From contig CAILUT010000042.1 in NCBI GenBank assembly GCA_903837495.1, positions 1 to 60,700 of the forward strand: a DNA stretch of 60,700 bases. The letters are read 5' to 3'. This DNA comes from an uncultured Flavobacteriales bacterium (lineage in GTDB: Bacteria > Bacteroidota > Bacteroidia > CAIKAF01). How positions within the stretch are numbered: position 1 is the stretch's first letter; each line of letters begins with the position of its first letter. This document shows positions 49,848 to 58,109 of this stretch, in pieces. Both the position numbers and the translations under genes were made by a program. Under the pieces are notes generated by a model that did no database searches, was not told the DNA's origin, and saw only the letters and a program-made list of their open reading frames with translations.

Positions 49848-51740
49848 GTGTGCGGCATTTCGGGCGGTGTTTTTTTGCATTCTGTCAACGCAGAGGCTGC
49901 CCAGAGTTCCGTTCGCTCATTGCATCGGCGCGGCCCTGACCACCAAGCTGTTCAATTCTACGATGATTGGTTTTTAGGCCATGCTAGGCTGTCCATTCTT
50001 GATTTAAGTGAAAATGGGCATCAGCCCATGCGCAGTTCCTGCGGGAATTTCTCCCTTGTTTTTAATGGAGAAATTTACAACTACAAAGCCCTAAGAGCAG
50101 AGCTTATTCGGCTGGGGTATTCCTTTCAATCCGACGGAGATACGGAGGTTTTGTTGAATGGATTGAAGCACTGGGGAATGGACATTCTTCCCCGCCTGAA
50201 TGGTTTTTTTGCATTTGCCTATTTTGATCATGTACAGCAAATCTGTTGGCTTGCAAGAGATCGAATGGGCATAAAACCTGTGTGGCTGTGCAGCCACAGC
50301 GGCGGACATTTTTTTGCCTCAGAGCACAAAGCCCTTTATCCATTGGGAATGGGCCGAGAATTGAATCCCACCGCGGTACGCTGTTACTTTAGAATGGGCT
50401 ACATCCCCGGTCCGATTTCCGTTTTTAAAAACGGACAACAATTGATGCCCGGACACTGGGTTAAGCTCAGCAAATCGGGCTTTGAAGAACCAAAAGCCTG
50501 GTGGAGCTTGCCGGTCGGCATGGATTCTGAAATTGCTCCCATTCCAAGCTATCAAACGGCTGTAAAGCGGGTTCGTGCATTGGTAGAAGAGGCCGTTGCC
50601 GACCGCTTAATCAGCGACGTGCCCCTAGGCAGTTTTTTGAGTGGGGGGGTTGACTCAAGCGTGGTGGTGGCTGTAGCCTCGCAACGGGTAAAAGGACTTC
50701 ATACATTCAGCATTGGATTTAAAGACCAGCCTTATTTCGACGAAACTCGATATGCAGAACAGGTAGCCAAACGTATTGGTACAGAGCACACCACCTTTTC
50801 CCTGAGCAACGACGATTTATTGAATCAATTGCCGGGCATGCTCGCGCAAATGGATATGCCCTTTGCCGACAGTTCAGCCTTGCCGGTGTATATGTTGTGC
50901 CAGGAAACCAAAAAACACGTAACCGTTGCTTTATCGGGCGATGGCGGAGATGAATTGTTTAGCGGATACCACAAGCATGCCGGAGAATGGGCGGTGCGCA
51001 ACGATTGGAAAAAGAAACTGCTGGCCGAAGTATTGAGCCCCTTTATTAAGCAATTTGCTGGTGGCCGAGGCAGTGCCATAGAAAATAAAATTAGGCAACT
51101 AAACAAATTCAGGGAAGGTAGCCGCTTAGATGCATTTGAACGGTACCGAAGGTGGGCCGGCGTTGTTGGCGACCGCTGGGTTGAAGAGCTGGTTTTAAAC
51201 CCCGGAACTTTGGATCAAGAAAAGAGCTTGTTGATGCCCTTGGTTGATGGTGCCGGAATTTTAAGTACCGATTTTAATGGAGTTTTGGCCGCCGATTTAC
51301 AGCTGGTTCTGCCCTTTGATATGTTGACCAAAGTCGATTTAATGAGCATGGCCAATTCCTTAGAAGTGCGCGTTCCCCTACTCGATTACCGCCTGATTAA
51401 TTATGTTCATGCCCTGCCATCTTCCTACAAAATTGACGGGCAGCGAAAAAAGAAACTGTTGATTGATGCGTTTCGGGCAGAATTGCCTGTTGAAGTTTGG
51501 CAACGACGTAAGCAAGGATTTGAGGTGCCCTTAATGCCTTGGTTTAGGAAAGAATTAAAGGGCCTTTTAAACGAAACCTTAAATTTAGAAAAGATAAAGG
51601 CACAAAAAGTGTTAAACCCCCTCGCGGTAAATATGCAGCTAAACCGCTTGAACAGTAAGAATCCGGGAGAGTTGCCCTTTATTTTATGGAGTTTATTTGT
51701 GTGGCAAACCTGGTACGACAAAACCCTTATTGAAGAATAA
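49848..51740 (+). CDS. asnB: Asparagine synthase (glutamine-hydrolysing)
   Basis: 630 residues, GTG start so that Cys2 (MCGISGG) becomes the glutaminase nucleophile. Amidotransferase type 2 domain (about 1-190, with SLHRRGPDHQAV and LVFNGEIYNYKALRAEL) followed by the ATP-pyrophosphatase domain with FLSGGVDSSVVV (about 262-273) and LSGDGGDELFSGY. Such AsnB forms in glycan loci often amidate sugar acids; here it could serve the downstream polysaccharide genes or simple asparagine synthesis. AAGGAG directly touches the GTG, too close to act as a normal ribosome-binding site. Confidence 0.92.
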   Translation: MCGISGGVFLHSVNAEAAQSSVRSLHRRGPDHQAVQFYDDWFLGHARLSILDLSENGHQPMRSSCGNFSLVFNGEIYNYKALRAELIRLGYSFQSDGDTEVLLNGLKHWGMDILPRLNGFFAFAYFDHVQQICWLARDRMGIKPVWLCSHSGGHFFASEHKALYPLGMGRELNPTAVRCYFRMGYIPGPISVFKNGQQLMPGHWVKLSKSGFEEPKAWWSLPVGMDSEIAPIPSYQTAVKRVRALVEEAVADRLISDVPLGSFLSGGVDSSVVVAVASQRVKGLHTFSIGFKDQPYFDETRYAEQVAKRIGTEHTTFSLSNDDLLNQLPGMLAQMDMPFADSSALPVYMLCQETKKHVTVALSGDGGDELFSGYHKHAGEWAVRNDWKKKLLAEVLSPFIKQFAGGRGSAIENKIRQLNKFREGSRLDAFERYRRWAGVVGDRWVEELVLNPGTLDQEKSLLMPLVDGAGILSTDFNGVLAADLQLVLPFDMLTKVDLMSMANSLEVRVPLLDYRLINYVHALPSSYKIDGQRKKKLLIDAFRAELPVEVWQRRKQGFEVPLMPWFRKELKGLLNETLNLEKIKAQKVLNPLAVNMQLNRLNSKNPGELPFILWSLFVWQTWYDKTLIEE

Positions 51741-51743
51741 TTT

Positions 51744-51751
51744 TACTTTTG
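51744..51751 (+). promoter_or_regulatory. -7 box of the 51789 glycosyltransferase gene
   Basis: TACTTTTG right after the asnB stop. The palindrome ATGGAAT-AA-ATTCCAT follows 8 nt later, within the leader. Confidence 0.5.
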
Positions 51752-51759
51752 TTTAAATG

Positions 51760-51775
51760 ATGGAATAAATTCCAT
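51760..51775. promoter_or_regulatory. 16-bp palindrome, operator candidate
   Basis: ATGGAAT-AA-ATTCCAT, sharing the core GGAAT-N2-ATTCC with the tandem palindromes at 6962-7011. Confidence 0.5.
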
Positions 51776-51788
51776 TTTTTGGAAATAC

Positions 51789-53009
51789 ATGCCCAGAGTC
51801 CTACGCATCATCAATCGATTTAATTTAGGTGGCCCTACCTACAATGCGGCCTATTTAACAAAGCACTTGGGCGGGGATTATACTTCATTGTTGATAGGCG
51901 GTCAAAAAGAAGACAGCGAAGATTCGTCCGACTTCATCCTTCGGCATGTAGGAGTGCATCCCTTTTTGATTCCTGAAATGCAGCGGTCCTTGAATTACAA
52001 CAACGACATAAAGGCGTATTTCAAAATAAAATCCATTATCGAGCGTTTTAAGCCAGATATTGTTCATACCCATGCTTCGAAAGCTGGAGGCCTTGGCCGG
52101 ATGGCGGCTTTTTCATCGGGGGTACCTATTGTGGTGCACACTTTTCATGGCCATGTATTTCATTCGTACTTTAACAAGGCAAAGACGCATTTTTTCAAAT
52201 CGGTGGAACGGCGGCTGGCAAAAAAGACCGACCGCATTATTGCCCTTTCGGAATTGCAAAAACATGAATTGGTAGATGAGCATCGAATTTGCGGGAGCGA
52301 AAAGGTAACAATCATTCCTTTGGGCTTTGATTTGTTTCGGTTTCAAGAAAATCGATACGAAAAGCGGCTTGCCTTTCGCAGCTCATTTTTTTTGAAAGAG
52401 GACACCATCGCCATCGGAATTATTGGACGTTTGGTGCCCATTAAAAACCATGTTTTTTTTCTGCAGGCCATTGCGGCCTTAAAAAAGAAAACAAATTTGC
52501 CTGTTAAGGCCATAATAATAGGCGATGGAGAATTGCGAACGGAATTGGAAAAATGCTGCCAACAGCTAAATCTAAGCCATTCAGCCAGCCCAGAGTCATC
52601 GACCTTGGCAGATGTGGTGTTTGCGGGCTGGCAAAAAGACATTGATATGATTAATGCCGGACTCGATATCGTTGCTTTGACCTCCTTGAACGAAGGCACA
52701 CCTGTTAGTCTTATTGAAGCACAGGCTTCGAGCAAGCCTATTGTTTCAACCCGGGTTGGCGGAATCGAAAACGTGGTTTTGCCAGGGAAAACCGCCCTGC
52801 TCTCCGAACCCGGCGACCTAGAAGGGTTTGTGAACAATCTAAATGCCTTGGTTTCTGATTCCTACCTACGCCATCAAATGGGCGATTTAGGTTGGGATTG
52901 GGTTAGCAATCGTTTCCATTATTCCAGGTTGGTTTCGGACGTTAAAAATTTATATGAGGAATTGTTGGACCAGAAAGGCATACACCGCCCCATGCTTAAT
53001 GCCATTTAA
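51789..53009 (+). CDS. Glycosyltransferase family 4 protein
   Basis: 406 residues. GT-B fold: N-terminal VLRIINRFNLGGPTYNAAYL, DIVHTHASKAGGLGRMAAF, VVHTFHGHVFHSYF; C-terminal IGIIGRLVPIKNHVFFLQA, VVFAGWQKDIDMIN, and the donor motif LTSLNEGTPVSLIEAQASSKPIVSTRVGG written here as LNEGTPVSLIEAQAS for E-x7-E. It is of the type that builds lipid-linked repeat units for capsule or exopolysaccharide. Starts the cluster running to the WecA-like gene. Confidence 0.9.
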   Translation: MPRVLRIINRFNLGGPTYNAAYLTKHLGGDYTSLLIGGQKEDSEDSSDFILRHVGVHPFLIPEMQRSLNYNNDIKAYFKIKSIIERFKPDIVHTHASKAGGLGRMAAFSSGVPIVVHTFHGHVFHSYFNKAKTHFFKSVERRLAKKTDRIIALSELQKHELVDEHRICGSEKVTIIPLGFDLFRFQENRYEKRLAFRSSFFLKEDTIAIGIIGRLVPIKNHVFFLQAIAALKKKTNLPVKAIIIGDGELRTELEKCCQQLNLSHSASPESSTLADVVFAGWQKDIDMINAGLDIVALTSLNEGTPVSLIEAQASSKPIVSTRVGGIENVVLPGKTALLSEPGDLEGFVNNLNALVSDSYLRHQMGDLGWDWVSNRFHYSRLVSDVKNLYEELLDQKGIHRPMLNAI

Positions 53010-53025
53010 CCTAGATAAAAATTCC

Positions 53026-53049
53026 TACCTTTGCAGGAATATCAATTCC
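53026..53049 (+). promoter_or_regulatory. Promoter and inverted repeats before the export genes
   Basis: TACCTTTG (53026-53033) lies inside an inverted repeat ATTCCT-N8-AGGAAT (53021-53040). The right arm is shared with GGAAT-ATCA-ATTCC (53036-53049), which touches the ATG at 53050. Looks like an operator-promoter for the Wza/Wzc genes. Confidence 0.55.
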
Positions 53050-53898
53050 ATGAAATCCTGGGCTAAAACCTTCTTTTTGTTGGGCTTTCTTGCATTTGGC
53101 TTTAGCAGTTGTAGGCTTTTTCAGCCCAATTTTATGCTCCGTACTCCGGCCAATTACCAGTTTGATGAAATTCCAGAAAAGGTGGATACCGTGTATCGGT
53201 TGGCTATTAACGATGTGCTAAACTTTTCTATTTTGGGCGATTATGGTGCCCCCGTAATTAGCAATGGAGGTTTTGGTGGGGGAAATGGAGGCGGCGGCAT
53301 GGGAATGGGCGGCGGAATGGGCATGGGCGGCGGAATGGGAATGGGCATGGGAATGGGAATGGGCGGCGGTGGCGGGTTTTCGGCCTTAGTGGAATACGAT
53401 GGAACCTGTAAACTGCCTATTGTTGGTCGGGTTCCTTTGGCGGGAATGACCAACAGGGAGGCAGAGTATTATCTAGAAGACCTATATAAGCAATTGGAAA
53501 TCAAAAACCCCTTTGTTCAGGTTTCGGTGGGCAACCGTAGAGTTCTTCTGTTCAACGGCACCGGCTCTGGAACCCAAGTTACTCCGCTGTTTTTAGAAAA
53601 CATGAATTTATTTGAAGTCATCGCAATATCTGGGGGTATTTCGCCCAACGGGAAGGCCCATCGAATCAAAGTAATACGGGGCGACCTGAAAGACCCTCAA
53701 GTATATTTGCTCGACATTTCAACGTTAGAGGGCATGAAAATGGCCGATTTGACCCTGCAGCCCAACGATATTGTGTACATCGAACCTAGAATTCGCCCCA
53801 TCGAAACGTTTTTTGCCGCCATCAACCCCTATTTGACAGCAGTTAGTTTCGTAGCTAGTTCTTTAACTACAATTATTGTTGTTGCTAATCTACAGTAG
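53050..53898 (+). CDS. Polysaccharide export outer-membrane lipoprotein (Wza-like) with Gly-Met insert
   Basis: About 282 residues from the ATG at 53050. Lipoprotein signal LGFLAFGFSSC. The Poly_export domain starts at DTVYRLAINDVLNFSILGDYG and continues after an insert with YDGTCKLPIVGRVPLAGMTNREAEYYLEDLYKQ. A SLBB domain follows (VEISGGISPNGKAHRIKVIRG here beginning EVIAISGG) and a C-terminal membrane segment (YLTAVSFVASSLTTIIVVA). Coding positions 53266-53376 give 37 residues of almost only Gly and Met, which interrupts the export domain. It forms the exit channel for the polysaccharide with the next gene product. Confidence 0.88.
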   Translation: MKSWAKTFFLLGFLAFGFSSCRLFQPNFMLRTPANYQFDEIPEKVDTVYRLAINDVLNFSILGDYGAPVISNGGFGGGNGGGGMGMGGGMGMGGGMGMGMGMGMGGGGGFSALVEYDGTCKLPIVGRVPLAGMTNREAEYYLEDLYKQLEIKNPFVQVSVGNRRVLLFNGTGSGTQVTPLFLENMNLFEVIAISGGISPNGKAHRIKVIRGDLKDPQVYLLDISTLEGMKMADLTLQPNDIVYIEPRIRPIETFFAAINPYLTAVSFVASSLTTIIVVANLQ

Positions 53899-53901
53899 AT
53901 T

Positions 53902-56397
53902 ATGAGTGAAGAGCGCCGGCCCGTAACCGCAATAAATCAAGACTTAGACCCAGCCCTGCTGGGCATGATTTTTAGGCGTTCGTTGTGGATCGTTTTATTG
54001 TTGGCCGTTATTGCCGCAGCTTCCGCTTTCCTGTTTCTAAGATATACCACGCCTACTTTTGAAACCTTTAGCGTTATTCAGCTAACCAAAGCCGATGAAG
54101 ACAAAAAAGATTACCTGAACCAAGGCAGCTTTTTTGATTTGAATATAGCCCGAGAACTGGAATTGCTTAGGTCGCCGGTATTTCTTCAACGCGTCATCGA
54201 CACCTTGCCTCTGGGTATAACCTATTACCGAAAAGGCGCCATTATGTCGTCCGACAACTACAATAAAGCCCCTTATTTTATAAAGATTGATAAAGTCAAT
54301 CCCTTGATTTATGGAGTTCCAATCCATGTTGACTTTAATGAAGATCGAACCTGCACCGTTCGATTTGAAATCGATGAATCCAAAGAATCTGAAACCATTC
54401 CCTTAAATACGGTCAAGAAATTTGGATATTTCGACGTGTCGGTAAATTGGCGGGCCCCCGATTTCTATTACGAAACCAATGATTTTCATTATTTTGTTGT
54501 GAACGACCCGGAGTCCATTAATGAAAAATATTTGCCCGGGCTTGAAATTGAAATTGAGAATGAAGGTGCGAACACCATCAATATTGCCTATACCGATGTG
54601 AATTCGTTTAGGGCCTCTGATATGGTAAATGCCGTAGCCATGGCCTATGAAAGCTTTTACATCGATTCCAAGCAAGAAAGTGCCAATAAAATGTTGGTTT
54701 ACATAGACGAAACCCTTGGACTGATTAAAGATAAACTCGAAGAAGCCGACTCCAGCCTGAAGTCCTACCAAAAAAAGTACGGCATCGATGGCCTTACTTC
54801 TGACTTGAGCACCGCCGGAGATTTCGGGAAGCTCTTGGAACTACAAAAACAAGTACAAGAATACCTAATAACTCTGCAGGTTACCCGCACCGTTTACCAG
54901 AAAATACTCGACAAAAATATTCCAGTTGGAGAGTCTATTATTCTTGCAAGCCAAGTTCAAAATAGTCCCGGAGTCGGATCTTTGGTACAGCAAATTCAAA
55001 ACATGTTGCTGCAAAGGGAATTGATGCAGTACAATTTTCAAGAATCCAGCAACCAAATTAAACGCCTTGATTTCCATATCGATGTGATTCGGGGCAGAAT
55101 GGCTAAGGCGGTGGAATACCAAATTGAAGGACTTGACTTTAAATTAAAGGAAGCACAACAACGCATTAAGGACTTAGAAAGCAAGTTGTTCATTGAAAAA
55201 AGCATTGAAGACCAAATCGAGTTGTCTCGACTGGAACGTGTGTACGAGGTCAACGAAAAGTATTACGACGAATTAATTCAGCAAAAAGCAGAATTCTCGC
55301 TGGCCCGCGAAGGATATACCCCCGATTATCGGGTTTTAAGATACAGCCGACCCAACGATATCCCCGTTTCTCCAAACAAAAAACTGGTTGTGGGTGGCAG
55401 CTTTGTGGGCTGGTTTGTGATCAGTTTTTTGATTGTGGTTATTCGGTATTTGCTGTTCAATCAAATTTTATCCATCGCCGATGTCGGTAAGCATACTTCC
55501 GTGCCTTTCTTAGGCATCGTTTTTCAATACAAAATTGGCCTGCCTATCTCTCAGTTGATTGTAGATAAAAAACCGAAATCAACCATTGCCGAGGCCTTCC
55601 GGAACATTCGAGCCAACCTCGACTTTATCAATTCAGATCCAGGAAGTAAATTAATCGCGGTAACCAGCACCATCTCGGGCGAAGGAAAAACATTCATTGC
55701 CCTAAACATTGCAGGTATTTTAGCCTTGGCGGGTAAAAAAGTGGTGGTGATTGACGGCGATATGCGTAAACCTAAAATTCACTTGGGATTCAACTCTCCA
55801 AATAAGAAAGGGCTAAGTACCATTTTAATTGGACGCGACACCTTTGAAGATTGCGTACAAAACTCGGAAATTGACAATTTGGATTACATCACCGCAGGCC
55901 CGATCCCTCCAAACCCCTCTGAATTAATCATGGGGCATCGAATGGATGAAATGTTGGATGAATTGCAAAAAACCTACGACTTTATTGTGGTTGATAATCC
56001 CCCTGTTGGTATTGTTACCGATGGCGTTTTTGTATTGCGCCGTGCCGATTATCCCATTTATGTGTTTAGGGCCTCGTACTCTAGAAAATTCTTTATCAAT
56101 AACCTAGAACGCCTGCATGACACCAACCAGATCAAGAAAATTAGCTATGTCATCAATGGCTTGCCTCCCTTCCGCAGAAAAGGAAGTGGTTACGGGTACG
56201 GTTACGGCTACTCCTATGGGTATGGGTACGGTTATGGATATGGATATGGGTACGGATATGGATATGGATATGGATACACCAGCGACGACAATGAGGAAGA
56301 AATACGCCGACGTAGAGCTCGAAACAATCCAATGAGTTGGTCTGGTTTAAGCAAACGCCTTTTTCCTACCAAAAAACGCAAACACAAAAACGAATAG
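53902..56397 (+). CDS. Chain-length regulator / tyrosine autokinase (Wzc-like) with Gly-Tyr tail
   Basis: 831 residues. Wzz domain between two membrane helices (WIVLLLAVIAAASAFLFL and VVGGSFVGWFVISFLIVVI) with a long periplasmic coiled coil, then a cytosolic BY-kinase: Walker A STISGEGKTFIALNIAG (near residue 590), Walker A' VVVIDGDMRKPKIHL, and Walker B FIVVDNPPVGIVTDG. The tail has 15 consecutive X-Tyr pairs (14 Gly-Tyr, one Ser-Tyr; bases 56188-56277), then a basic end (KKRKHKNE). In Wzc proteins a tyrosine-rich tail is where autophosphorylation controls export; here it is unusually regular and long. It starts 3 bp after the Wza-like gene. Confidence 0.93.
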   Translation: MSEERRPVTAINQDLDPALLGMIFRRSLWIVLLLAVIAAASAFLFLRYTTPTFETFSVIQLTKADEDKKDYLNQGSFFDLNIARELELLRSPVFLQRVIDTLPLGITYYRKGAIMSSDNYNKAPYFIKIDKVNPLIYGVPIHVDFNEDRTCTVRFEIDESKESETIPLNTVKKFGYFDVSVNWRAPDFYYETNDFHYFVVNDPESINEKYLPGLEIEIENEGANTINIAYTDVNSFRASDMVNAVAMAYESFYIDSKQESANKMLVYIDETLGLIKDKLEEADSSLKSYQKKYGIDGLTSDLSTAGDFGKLLELQKQVQEYLITLQVTRTVYQKILDKNIPVGESIILASQVQNSPGVGSLVQQIQNMLLQRELMQYNFQESSNQIKRLDFHIDVIRGRMAKAVEYQIEGLDFKLKEAQQRIKDLESKLFIEKSIEDQIELSRLERVYEVNEKYYDELIQQKAEFSLAREGYTPDYRVLRYSRPNDIPVSPNKKLVVGGSFVGWFVISFLIVVIRYLLFNQILSIADVGKHTSVPFLGIVFQYKIGLPISQLIVDKKPKSTIAEAFRNIRANLDFINSDPGSKLIAVTSTISGEGKTFIALNIAGILALAGKKVVVIDGDMRKPKIHLGFNSPNKKGLSTILIGRDTFEDCVQNSEIDNLDYITAGPIPPNPSELIMGHRMDEMLDELQKTYDFIVVDNPPVGIVTDGVFVLRRADYPIYVFRASYSRKFFINNLERLHDTNQIKKISYVINGLPPFRRKGSGYGYGYGYSYGYGYGYGYGYGYGYGYGYGYTSDDNEEEIRRRRARNNPMSWSGLSKRLFPTKKRKHKNE

Positions 56398-56411
56398 ACA
56401 GCGGCAACGGA

Positions 56412-56957
56412 ATGGAACGCATTGAAACTGGAATAGATGGCTTAACCCTGCTACGTCCTCGGCTTTTTCAAGACGACAGAGGGTATTTTATGGAAAGCTT
56501 TAATCGGTCTATTTTTGAAGATTTAGGCCTACCCATTCATTTTGTGCAAGACAACGAATCACAGTCTGAAAAAGGCGTTTTGCGTGGGCTTCATTTTCAA
56601 AGACCGCCCCATGCCCAAGCTAAATTAGTTCGAGTAATTCGAGGTTCAGCCTTAGATGTGGTTGTTGACCTTAGAAAATCCTCTTCAACCTTTGGGCAGC
56701 ACCGAACTTTTGTTCTTGATGACGCCACCAAAGATTTGCTGTTTATTCCGGAAGGCTTTGCCCATGGGTTTTTAGCGCTGCAGACCCCCACCCTATTTTC
56801 ATACAAATGCAGCCGTTTTTATTGCAAAGAATCCGAAGATGCATTGCGGTGGAACGACCCTCAGTTAAATGTTCAGTGGGGCTTGAACAACCCTGTTTTA
56901 TCAGAAAAAGACAAAGTGGCCTCATTTTTCAAGGATTTTGTCTCACCTTTCAATTAA
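56412..56957 (+). CDS. rfbC: dTDP-4-dehydrorhamnose 3,5-epimerase
   Basis: 181 residues from the ATG at 56412, the normal length. Third step of dTDP-L-rhamnose synthesis. RGYFMESFNRSIFEDLG, GVLRGLHFQRPPHAQAKLVRV (catalytic His written within LHFQRPPHAQ), VVVDLRKSSSTFGQH, FIPEGFAHGFLAL, and the catalytic Tyr near YKCSRFYCKE. The partners rmlA, rmlB and rmlD are not in the window. Suggests rhamnose or a related deoxysugar in the polysaccharide. Confidence 0.92.
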   Translation: MERIETGIDGLTLLRPRLFQDDRGYFMESFNRSIFEDLGLPIHFVQDNESQSEKGVLRGLHFQRPPHAQAKLVRVIRGSALDVVVDLRKSSSTFGQHRTFVLDDATKDLLFIPEGFAHGFLALQTPTLFSYKCSRFYCKESEDALRWNDPQLNVQWGLNNPVLSEKDKVASFFKDFVSPFN

Positions 56958-56966
56958 TTTTGACCT

Positions 56967-58058
56967 GTGTTTCAACCCGAAGTTGTTTATAGCCTTTTTA
57001 TCGTTTTCAGCGGCAGCCTGGCCTTGCTTATTTATGCCCTGTTGCTGAAATTTTCATCAAACTTAGGGAACAGAAACCAAGGGAATTTGATACGCTGGTC
57101 CACCACCGTTAAACCCTCTGTTGGCGGAATTGGATTTTTCATCGTTTTCTTAACCTCTTTGGTTTTTTCTATGCTGATGTATCCAAATGACATTGTTAAA
57201 CCTGAAGTGCTAGGTTTGGCTGGGGCCGTAACCTTGGGATTTCTGATAGGCCTTGCCGACGACGCTTACAACACCAAACCTTGGCTAAAGTTTATCGGTC
57301 AATTCCTGTGCGGACTTATCCTTACTGCCTCTGGGCTGCAAATACATGTATTTAACCACCATTTTTGGGATTCGGCTCTCACCATCCTTTGGATTGTCGG
57401 AATTATGAACTCCTTAAACATGCTAGATAACATGGATGGAATAACCGGCTCGGTTTCCTTTATTATTTTAATGGGTTTGGCTGGAATTATGACCGTTCGG
57501 TCTCTTCCAGGCAGCAATGCCCTGTACTTTCCACTGATTGCCGGCGGCGGAGCTGCTCTGCTCGCTTTTCTCTTCTACAACTGGTCTCCCTCTAAAATGT
57601 TTATGGGCGATACAGGAAGCATGTTTTTAGGGGTTTTCATCGGCGGCCTTAGCATTCCAATTGTTTGGAACGGCAATGCTTTTGGATTGGAAAAAGGGTT
57701 GTTTTTAGAAAACCCCCACTGGGCTTTTCTGCTTATTTATTTGTTCTTTTTCATTCCCATCACCGATACCGCCACCGTAACAATCAATCGGCTGCTTGCA
57801 GGAAAATCCCCATTCGTTGGGGGCCGCGACCACACCACCCACCACATGGTTTACCGGGGCTTTTCGGAGCGCCAAACCGCCGTCCTTTTCTCCTTTATCT
57901 CGGCAATTTGCGCCCTTACCGGAATCGCCGTTCTCTTTGCATTCAGTACTTTGAATTTGGCCTATTTTATGGGCATCTTGGCCTTGCTCTTATGTCTTAG
58001 TTCTGTTCTGTACAGCCTGACACGACAGAAAAACAAAAAAACAATCAACTTGCCTTGA
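56967..58058 (+). CDS. WecA/TagO-like polyprenyl-phosphate glycosyl-1-phosphate transferase
   Basis: 363 residues, GTG start, about ten membrane helices. Transfers a sugar-1-phosphate (often GlcNAc) from a UDP-sugar to undecaprenyl phosphate. Motifs in order: VKPSVGGIGFF, GLADDAYNTKPWLKFIGQF, LNMLDNMDGITGSV, FMGDTGSMFLGVFIGG, and the His motif GGRDHTTHHMVYRGFSE. It is 9 bp after rfbC. This is the likely starter enzyme for the cluster's lipid-linked repeat unit. Confidence 0.92.
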   Translation: MFQPEVVYSLFIVFSGSLALLIYALLLKFSSNLGNRNQGNLIRWSTTVKPSVGGIGFFIVFLTSLVFSMLMYPNDIVKPEVLGLAGAVTLGFLIGLADDAYNTKPWLKFIGQFLCGLILTASGLQIHVFNHHFWDSALTILWIVGIMNSLNMLDNMDGITGSVSFIILMGLAGIMTVRSLPGSNALYFPLIAGGGAALLAFLFYNWSPSKMFMGDTGSMFLGVFIGGLSIPIVWNGNAFGLEKGLFLENPHWAFLLIYLFFFIPITDTATVTINRLLAGKSPFVGGRDHTTHHMVYRGFSERQTAVLFSFISAICALTGIAVLFAFSTLNLAYFMGILALLLCLSSVLYSLTRQKNKKTINLP

Positions 58059-58109
58059 GTGAACCTTATCCTCTCCTGAACATTTTGGTGCAAATAAGGT
58101 TAAACAACC

